Positions 58,431 to 64,000 of a DNA stretch of 64,000 bases are shown piece by piece. This DNA comes from Azospirillum oleiclasticum (GTDB taxonomy: Bacteria > Pseudomonadota > Alphaproteobacteria > Azospirillales > Azospirillaceae): assembly GCF_013423485.1 (NCBI RefSeq), contig NZ_JABFFR010000014.1:1-64000 (forward strand), read 5' to 3'. Position numbers and translations under genes: made by a program. The notes below the pieces were generated by a model, which did not search any database, was not told where the DNA came from, and saw only the letters and a program-made list of their open reading frames with translations. Positions within the stretch are counted from its first letter, which is position 1. Every line of letters begins with the position of its first letter.

Positions 58431-59195
58431 ATGGCTCTGGTGAGTGATTTGGTGGAGGCTATCGCGGCGGTTGAGGATTTGCCTCTGCCCACAGTGCAGA
58501 TGGTCGCTCGGCACCTTCGTGAAGCAGGTTTGCTTTCAACGGGTGCGCGTGGTCGAAACGCACCAGCTGCCACCGTGACCGACGCAGCAAATCTGCTGAT
58601 CGCGGTCAACGCCAACGGCTGCATCGTGAAGGACGCGCCGACCACGGTCCTGGAGTATAGGGGGCTTATGCTGCACGTGTCCGATGGACCGCTCCTGTAC
58701 CGGTGGAAGGCCGAAGGGAACATGCAGACGCGGGTTGATGCAGAGTTCGAAGCCGTTGGTTTCTTGCGCGAAATAAACCTTCCCTTCGGGGCCGCTCTCG
58801 AAAGCATCGTTGAAGGCTTCGTGAACAGCGAAGTCCCCGACCTCTTCAACTGGCTGGCACATGATCTGTGGGAAAAGCCATTCAGGGAGCGTGCTGTCGA
58901 GCAATTCGGCGACGACGAAGAGAAGATCGCCCAATGGGTTGCCAATGCCTGCAAATCCTATATCGGTGACGTGCTTGGGCTGAGATTGGAGTTCTTCCGG
59001 CCGCGGCAGAACGTCATGTTGAAGATCGAATATAACGACGCTGGAAACCAAAAGACCTTGATGGAAGCGCGGTTCATCCAGAACGTGAACCGCTCCATGG
59101 AAGGACATTACCGGCAATCCTCTGGCGACCGGTATGAACAGACGACGATTGGTTACAAGACTCTGCTGAAGATCGGTGAAGTCCTGAAATCCTAG
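58431..59195 (+). CDS. Hypothetical element protein
   Basis: A 254-residue protein with no domain recognised beyond an N-terminal HTH-like stretch (LPLPTVQMVARHLREAGLLS). AGGAGG lies 6 nt before the ATG. Operator-like repeats upstream suggest tight control. Similar short regulators occur beside AlpA-like genes in prophages. Confidence 0.6.
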   Translation: MALVSDLVEAIAAVEDLPLPTVQMVARHLREAGLLSTGARGRNAPAATVTDAANLLIAVNANGCIVKDAPTTVLEYRGLMLHVSDGPLLYRWKAEGNMQTRVDAEFEAVGFLREINLPFGAALESIVEGFVNSEVPDLFNWLAHDLWEKPFRERAVEQFGDDEEKIAQWVANACKSYIGDVLGLRLEFFRPRQNVMLKIEYNDAGNQKTLMEARFIQNVNRSMEGHYRQSSGDRYEQTTIGYKTLLKIGEVLKS

Positions 59196-59211
59196 TTACG
59201 GAGTTCTAAAG

Positions 59212-59508
59212 ATGACGACCCTGAACGGGCGGCCGGGGAACACCCCTCGGCCGCAAACACCCCCGGCTTGCCTGGACTCCGCCGCTGGCACCACGCGCCA
59301 GAAGAGCAAGGCCACCGACACCAGCCGCATCACCAAGGCCGGCTATTCGGTCCCGGAGTTCTGCTACGGGGCCGGCATCGGCCGCAGCAAGGCTTATGAG
59401 CTGATGACCGCCGGCCTGATCCGGTTCGTCACGGTTGGCCGCCGCCGCATCATCACCGACTCGCCCGCCGACTTCCTGGGGCGTCTGGCCGGCAACGGGG
59501 AGGGCTGA
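59212..59508 (+). CDS. AlpA-like HTH protein (excisionase family)
   Basis: A 98-residue protein with a disordered start and a MerR/HTH_17 domain (YSVPEFCYGAGIGRSKAYEL, GLIRFVTVGRRRIITDSPAD). Such proteins act as excisionases or early activators in P4-like elements. GGAG precedes the ATG. First gene of the replication cassette that runs to 62815 with overlapping or near-touching genes. Confidence 0.72.
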   Translation: MTTLNGRPGNTPRPQTPPACLDSAAGTTRQKSKATDTSRITKAGYSVPEFCYGAGIGRSKAYELMTAGLIRFVTVGRRRIITDSPADFLGRLAGNGEG

Positions 59509-59512
59509 GCCG

Positions 59513-59704
59513 ATGCGCGATACCGCCCGCCTTGCTGCCATGGACCTGCCCGACGCCAACCCGCACTTCCGCCGGGGCTGGTCTTGGGACATTCCCGACC
59601 GTCTGCCGCACCAGCGGCCCCGCCGCCGCCCGGCCCGCTCCCTCGACCACTTGGCGGCCGAGATCGCGGCCGACCATCGCCGCGCCGCTCGCGCGAGGGC
59701 CTGA
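59513..59704 (+). CDS. Hypothetical small protein
   Basis: A 63-residue Arg/His/Pro-rich protein (GWSWDIPDRLPHQRPRRRPA, then LDHLAAEIAADHRRAARA). Starts 4 nt after the AlpA-like gene and is followed by TGA-CC-ATG into the next gene. It may be a nucleic-acid-binding accessory protein. Confidence 0.5.
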   Translation: MRDTARLAAMDLPDANPHFRRGWSWDIPDRLPHQRPRRRPARSLDHLAAEIAADHRRAARARA

Positions 59705-59706
59705 CC

Positions 59707-60006
59707 ATGCCGCCGGCCCGCCTCGACTTCGACGGAATCAACCGTGCTGCTCTTGCCGCTCTGCCGGCCCTGCTGGCGCGCTGGCTCCCGGATGGCAAGC
59801 GGGTAGGGCATGAGTTCGTCGCGCGAAACCCGCGCCGCGCCGACCATCGGCCCGGCTCCTTCTCGATCAACCTGACCAATGGTCGATGGGGCGACTTCGC
59901 TACCGGCGACGCTGGAGGCGATGTGGTGTCCCTGGCCGCCTACCTCGCCGGCATCTCTCAGGCCGATGCCGCGCGCAACCTTGCCGATATGCTTGGAATG
60001 AAGTGA
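59707..60006 (+). CDS. Primase N-terminal-like protein
   Basis: A 99-residue protein resembling the fold ahead of Toprim domains in phage primases (FVARNPRRADHRPGSFSINL, GRWGDFATGDAGGDVVSLAA), but without the zinc-binding cysteines. Its stop overlaps the next start (TGATG). It probably works with the Toprim/DUF927 product as a split primase. Confidence 0.6.
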   Translation: MPPARLDFDGINRAALAALPALLARWLPDGKRVGHEFVARNPRRADHRPGSFSINLTNGRWGDFATGDAGGDVVSLAAYLAGISQADAARNLADMLGMK

Positions 60007-61190
60007 TGCCCGACGACACGTCCAAAATGTTCGCGCCGCTGTCCGCCGACGAACTGACCGCAGCGACCGCATCGGGCACCGTAGCCAAGGGGAACGGCAA
60101 GGTCCCGATCATCCCGGTTCCCCCGGGTGCCCCACCGTTGCAGTTCAAGCATCCGAAGTATGGCGAGCCGTCGCGGACGTGGCCCTACCACGATGCGGAT
60201 GGCTGCCTCTTGGGCTATGCGGCCCGCTTCGACTTCACCGCCGACGACGGCACGCCCGACAAGGACGTGATGCCGCTCACCTTCTGCGACTTGGGCGACG
60301 GCCGGCGCGGCTGGCGCTCGAAGGCGCTTCCGTCGCCGCGTCCGCTCTACCGCCTGCCCGAGCTGCTGGCGCTGCCCGACGCGCTGGTGATCGTGGTGGA
60401 AGGCGAGAAGAAAGCCGACCGGGTGCCGGAACTCTTCCCCGGCTGTGTCGGCACCTGCACGGCTGGCGGTGCCAAGGCCGCGAAGCTGAGCGACCTGTCG
60501 GCGCTGGGCAGCCGGCGGGTGGTGATCTGGCCGGACCAAGACGCGGCCGGCGCCGTCTTTGCCGACGACGTGGCGCGGCTGGCGACCGAGGCGGGGGCCG
60601 CCAGCGTGGCCGTGGTTCAGGTGCCCGCCGACTGGCCAGTGTCCTGGGATATCGCCGACGAACCGCCGCCGGGTGTCACGGTGGACATGTTGCGCGCCAT
60701 GATCGACGGCGCGGTGCCCTGGCAGCCGCCGGCCGACAACCCGCAGGATGCCGCGGACGTTGCCCGCGACTGGCCGTTCCGCATGGTTCCGGCCGGAGTG
60801 GAGAAGCGCATCGAACGCACCGACCGGGACACCGGGGATATCCGCGTCGAGTGGAAATGGTTCTGCTCACCGCTGGAAATCGCCGCCGACACCCGAGACA
60901 CGGACGGCGAAGCCTGGGGCCGCCTCCTGCGCGTGACCGACCGCGACGGGCGCATAAAGGAATGGGCCATGCCCATGGCGATGTTGGCCGGCGACGGCAC
61001 CGCCTATCGCGAACGGCTCCTGTCGCTGGGCTTGATCCTGTCGCCCGGCCGCTTCGCCCGCGATGCCCTGCACGAATACATCTCAACCGCCCGACCGGGT
61101 GACAAGGCGCGTTGCGTCCATCGGATCGGCTGGAAGTCGAAAGACTTCGTTCTCACCAACAACACCTTCGGAGACGAAAGCCATGGGTGA
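60006..61190 (+). CDS. Toprim primase with N-terminal half of DUF927 helicase
   Basis: A 394-residue protein. A Toprim domain lies at about 125-215 (VVEGEKKADRVPELFPGC, VVIWPDQDAAG), and the start of a DUF927 domain at about 275-390 (FCSPLEIAADTRDTDGEAWG, then YRERLLSLGLILSPG and RIGWKSKDFVL). DUF927 then stops at a TGA after GGG, while the rest continues in the +1 frame from 61183. A +1 shift on GGG-TGA would join them. Confidence 0.75.
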   Translation: MPDDTSKMFAPLSADELTAATASGTVAKGNGKVPIIPVPPGAPPLQFKHPKYGEPSRTWPYHDADGCLLGYAARFDFTADDGTPDKDVMPLTFCDLGDGRRGWRSKALPSPRPLYRLPELLALPDALVIVVEGEKKADRVPELFPGCVGTCTAGGAKAAKLSDLSALGSRRVVIWPDQDAAGAVFADDVARLATEAGAASVAVVQVPADWPVSWDIADEPPPGVTVDMLRAMIDGAVPWQPPADNPQDAADVARDWPFRMVPAGVEKRIERTDRDTGDIRVEWKWFCSPLEIAADTRDTDGEAWGRLLRVTDRDGRIKEWAMPMAMLAGDGTAYRERLLSLGLILSPGRFARDALHEYISTARPGDKARCVHRIGWKSKDFVLTNNTFGDESHG

Positions 61191-62505
61191 GCGCGTCATT
61201 TTGCAGACGGACGGACGCTTTGACTATGCCCTGCGGGAAGCCGGGACGCTGGAAGGCTGGCAAGAGCACGTCGCCGCGCTGGCCGTGGGGAACAGCCGCC
61301 TCGCCCTGTCCATCTCCGCCGCCTTCGCGGCGCCGCTGCTGTACCCGACCGGCTCCGAGTCCGGCGGCTTTCACCTGCGCGGCGCCAGCTCGACCGGCAA
61401 GAGCACCGCCCTGGTGGTGGCCGGATCGGTGTGGGGCGGTGGTGGCATCCGGGGGTACGTGCGGACGTGGCGGAGCACGGCGAACGGCCTGGAGGCGATG
61501 GCCGAAGGGCATTGCGACACGCTGCTGTGCCTGGACGAGCTGGGGCAGGTGGACCCGCGGGAAGCCGGGCAGATCGCCTACATGCTCGCCAACGGCTCCG
61601 GGAAGATCCGCGCCGGCCGCGACGGCGGTGCGCGGCGCGTGGCGGAATGGCGGCTGCTGTTCCTGTCGAGCGGCGAAATCAGCCTCGCCGACAAGATCGC
61701 CGAGGACGGCAGGGGACGGCGGGTTGCCGCCGGGCAGGAAGTCCGCATCGTGGACGTGGCGGCCGATGCTGGGGCGGGCCTGGGGCTGTTCGAGAACCTG
61801 CACGGCTTCCCCACCGCCGACGCCTTCGCCCGTCACCTGAAGATGAAGGCGGGCGAGTTCTACGGCACCGCCTGCCGCGCCTATCTGCGCTTCCTCGCCA
61901 AGCGGTTCGATGACATCGCGCCGACCGTGAAGGGCTTTGCCGACGAGTTCATGCGGGAGTCGGTGCCCGCCGGGGCGGATGGGCAGGTGAGCCGCGTTGC
62001 CGGCCGGTTCGCGCTGGTGGCCGCCGGGGGCGAGATGGCAACAGCCTATGGCGTGCTGCCCTGGCAGCCGGGCGAGGCGACGAACGCGGCGTCCCGGTGC
62101 TTTCGCGACTGGTTGGCCGCCCGCGGCGGATTGGAGCCGGCGGAGGAACGGGAAGCCATTGCGGCGGTTCGGCGCTTCATCGAGATGCACGGCACGTCGC
62201 GGTTCGAGCCGATGGGGGAGAGCGGCGAGGGCGAGAGTGTCGTGCGCACCGTCAACCGCGTCGGCTTCCGCCGGGCCGATGCTGCCGGCGGCACCGACTA
62301 TTTCGTGCTGCCCGAGGCGTGGCGGACGGAGGTGTGCCCCGGTCTCGATCCCGTGACCGTGGCAAAGGCCCTGCTGAAGCGCGGCTTCCTGATCGGGAAG
62401 GACGGCAAGTTGCAGGACCAGAAGCGGCTTCCGGGCTTTGCGAAGCCGGTGCGCTGCTATCACGTCGCATCCGCCATTCTGAGCGATGGGGGCGACCATG
62501 CCTGA
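61183..62505 (+). CDS. DUF927 helicase, C-terminal part
   Basis: A 440-residue protein carrying the rest of DUF927, a P-loop ATPase: Walker A LRGASSTGKSTALVVAGSVWG, Walker B DTLLCLDELGQVDP. The ATG overlaps the previous stop by 8 nt (ATGGGTGA) and has GGAG 9 nt upstream, so it can also be translated separately. Its natural beginning (GERVILQ) is the middle of a normal DUF927 domain, so the pair is split rather than two full genes. Confidence 0.8.
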   Translation: MGERVILQTDGRFDYALREAGTLEGWQEHVAALAVGNSRLALSISAAFAAPLLYPTGSESGGFHLRGASSTGKSTALVVAGSVWGGGGIRGYVRTWRSTANGLEAMAEGHCDTLLCLDELGQVDPREAGQIAYMLANGSGKIRAGRDGGARRVAEWRLLFLSSGEISLADKIAEDGRGRRVAAGQEVRIVDVAADAGAGLGLFENLHGFPTADAFARHLKMKAGEFYGTACRAYLRFLAKRFDDIAPTVKGFADEFMRESVPAGADGQVSRVAGRFALVAAGGEMATAYGVLPWQPGEATNAASRCFRDWLAARGGLEPAEEREAIAAVRRFIEMHGTSRFEPMGESGEGESVVRTVNRVGFRRADAAGGTDYFVLPEAWRTEVCPGLDPVTVAKALLKRGFLIGKDGKLQDQKRLPGFAKPVRCYHVASAILSDGGDHA

Positions 62506-62815
62506 CCTGTCGCGGTTCGCCGCGCTGGCCGCCAAGGCGGGCGCTTCGCCTGTACCACCTGTACCACCTGCCGTTCATGGCGGTGGTACAGCGGGCTTCG
62601 GCGGAAAGATCAAGCGTTATCAACGCATTGCCGACCCTGTACCACCTGTACCACCTGTACCACCGCGGGAAATCAATGCCCCGCATCATGCGGACCTGAT
62701 GGACGCCTACGAAGAGCGGGCCGCCATCCTGGAATTCGACGCCCACCTGTCGCGCGCTGAAGCTGAGCGCATCGCCTGGAATGAGGTATTCGGGAACCAT
62801 TCTCAGTATCCGTAG
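62498..62815 (+). CDS. Pro-Val repeat protein containing iteron array 2
   Basis: A 105-residue protein. PVPPVPP (about 18-24) and PVPPVPPVPP (about 47-56) are encoded by tandem TGTACCACC iterons, so the DNA array and the protein repeat coincide. The C-terminal 45 residues are helical (ADLMDAYEERAAILEFDAHL, AEAERIAWNEVF). Overlaps the DUF927 stop by 8 nt. Its main role may be as carrier of the DNA array. Confidence 0.65.
   Translation: MPDLSRFAALAAKAGASPVPPVPPAVHGGGTAGFGGKIKRYQRIADPVPPVPPVPPREINAPHHADLMDAYEERAAILEFDAHLSRAEAERIAWNEVFGNHSQYP
62551..62664. repeat. Iteron array 2 (TGTACCACC)
   Basis: Two tandem TGTACCACC (62551-62568), a 13-nt gap, one inverted GGTGGTACA (62582-62590), a 47-nt gap, then three tandem TGTACCACC (62638-62664). 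It is the mirror image of array 1, within 1 nt in every spacing, but lies inside a coding sequence. Confidence 0.8.
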
Positions 62816-62857
62816 ATCAAGTCTTGTGCGCACAGAGACAAACACGAACGAACGCCA

Positions 62858-62874
62858 GCGGACATAAGCGGACA
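62858..62874 (-). repeat. TGTCCGC-N3-TGTCCGC site before portal promoter
   Basis: Minus-strand TGTCCGCTTATGTCCGC, the most regular of the five copies, 16 bp upstream of the -35 of the portal gene promoter. Confidence 0.6.
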
Positions 62875-62889
62875 ATTTTCCTATTATCT

Positions 62890-62918
62890 TTGATTTATTA
62901 CCGCAATTGCTGTAGAAT
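62890..62918 (+). promoter_or_regulatory. Sigma-70 promoter of the portal gene
   Basis: TTGATT (62890-62895) and TAGAAT (62913-62918) with 17 bp spacing in an AT-rich patch, 34 bp before the portal start. It separates the capsid module from the replication cassette. Confidence 0.65.
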
Positions 62919-62951
62919 AAGCCCGGATTTTCAAGCGGTACGGGCCTTTCG

Positions 62952-64000
62952 ATGCTGCATCGGCTCAAGTCAATATTCGGTCTAGAGACCAAGGCGACCT
63001 CGACCTTTTCGGAGTTCGAGGCGCTTCTGTCTTCCCGCCGTCCGACCGCGGCCGGTGTGTCGGTCGGGCCGGAAGCGGCGATGCGCTGTTCCCCCGCCTT
63101 CGCCTGCATCCGCATCATCGGCGAAACCGTCGAACAGGTGCCGCTCCACCTTTACCGCAAGCTCCCGGACGGGGGGCGCGAGCGTGTCACCGATCACCCG
63201 GCCGCGCGGCTGCTGAAGGCCCCCAACGAGTTCACGACGGCGGGCGAGTTCAAGCTGTTGCTGGGCACCCACCTTGCCGCCTACGGCAACGCCTACGCCT
63301 GGACCGGGCGGGATGATGCCGGCAACCCGGTGGAGGCAATCCCGCTCGATCCGCGCCGGGTGTCGGTCAAGCCCGACTATCTGACCATGGCGCCGCAGTA
63401 CACCGTCACCGCCGGCAACGGCACGCAGCGCACTTACAGCCGCGCCGACGTGCTCCACGTCCGCGGCCCCGGCCTGGACGTGTACCGCGGCACCGCCCCG
63501 GTGGAGCTGGCGCGCGAGGCCATCGGGCTTTCCCTCACCCTGGAGAGCCATTGCGGTTCGCTGTTCGGCCGTGGCGCCAAGCCGTCCGGTGTGCTGAAGG
63601 TGAAGGGCAAGAAGTCCCCGGAAGCACTCGCCCGCATCCGCGCCCTGTTCTCGCAGTTCTACGGCGGTGCGGACGCCGAACACCGCACGATGCTGCTGGA
63701 CGAGGACACCGACTTCACGCAGGTGCAGTTGAACAGCGTGGACGCGCAAACGCTGGAGATGCGCCGGTTCCAGGTAGCGGAAATCTCCCGCTACTGGCGC
63801 ATTCCGCTGTCCCTGCTGAACGACCTGGAAAGGGTGACGCATGCCAACGCCGAGTCGCTGGCGATGCAGTTCGTCCAGTTCACCATGCTCCCGGTGTTCC
63901 GCAGCATTTCGGACGCGCTGGCGCTGACCCTGCTGCGCCCGGAAGAGCGGGACGACCTCTTCTTCGATTGGGTGGTGGACGACTTCGTGCGCGCCGATCT
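62952..64000 (+). CDS. HK97-family phage portal protein (partial)
   Basis: The first 349 residues of a portal protein, cut by the window edge. Family features: the start MLHRLKSIFGLET, AMRCSPAFACIRIIGETVEQ, LYRKLPDGGRERV, HPAARLLKAPNEFTTAGEF, AYGNAYAWTGRDDAGN, IPLDPRRVSVK, HVRGPGLDVYRGTAPVELAR and RYWRIPLSLLNDLERVTHAN. The portal is the dodecameric ring at the capsid vertex. No terminase gene precedes it in the window. Confidence 0.92.
   Translation, partial: MLHRLKSIFGLETKATSTFSEFEALLSSRRPTAAGVSVGPEAAMRCSPAFACIRIIGETVEQVPLHLYRKLPDGGRERVTDHPAARLLKAPNEFTTAGEFKLLLGTHLAAYGNAYAWTGRDDAGNPVEAIPLDPRRVSVKPDYLTMAPQYTVTAGNGTQRTYSRADVLHVRGPGLDVYRGTAPVELAREAIGLSLTLESHCGSLFGRGAKPSGVLKVKGKKSPEALARIRALFSQFYGGADAEHRTMLLDEDTDFTQVQLNSVDAQTLEMRRFQVAEISRYWRIPLSLLNDLERVTHANAESLAMQFVQFTMLPVFRSISDALALTLLRPEERDDLFFDWVVDDFVRAD

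Overview
The window reads as the chromosome or a chromid of a high-GC alphaproteobacterium close to Azospirillum (Rhodospirillales). The evidence is an oxygen-sensitive NifA with the full C-X11-C-X19-C-X4-C motif, the gene order lpxC-bamD-recN, a phosphatidylcholine synthase, a phasin, a 41-residue zinc-free L36 protein, and very GC-rich third codon positions. No rRNA gene, tRNA gene or CRISPR array was seen.

The left part, about 0.4-18.4 kb, is mostly housekeeping. It holds ampG, a phytanoyl-CoA-dioxygenase-like protein, a TetR regulator, a phasin, csaA, a DnaJ/CbpA-like co-chaperone, an HtpX-like protease, an orphan HAMP sensor, rpmJ, a glcDEF operon translationally coupled to pcs, a type II NADH dehydrogenase, a PAP2 phosphatase, a glutathione S-transferase and a class III aminotransferase. 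A small accessory block lies at 18.4-22.4 kb: a short XRE regulator with a perfect operator, an alanine-rich protein of unknown function, and two divergent copies of a two-gene module. The second gene of that module is HEPN-like, and one copy is interrupted by an amber codon.

The middle, 22.4-52.4 kb, returns to core functions: assimilatory nitrate reductase nasA, ettA, an MHS-family transporter with a divergent IclR regulator, and mlaA-mlaC. A methionine cluster follows, with a SahR-like regulator, metF, three tandem DUF29 genes and metH. Next are lpxC-bamD-recN, a cyclase-FHA protein beside nifA, a TetR-controlled ABC export operon, a small secreted protein, mepA, a methyltransferase and a DinB protein.

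From about 53 kb to the right edge lies an integrated element. It has a P4-type integrase, an AbrB-Doc toxin-antitoxin pair, several small DNA-binding proteins each with clear operators, an AlpA-like gene, a primase/DUF927-helicase cassette and an HK97-type portal gene that runs off the window. Two mirror-image arrays of a 9-bp iteron (GGTGGTACA) lie 7.5 kb apart. Each is arranged as three tandem copies, a 46-47 nt gap, one inverted copy, a 13 nt gap and two tandem copies. One is intergenic and the other lies inside a coding sequence. With the P4-like integrase and primase/helicase, this recalls the ori/crr pair of phage P4, so the element may be a P4-like satellite that carries its own capsid genes. 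The DUF927 gene is split at a GGG-TGA junction where a +1 shift would restore the domain.
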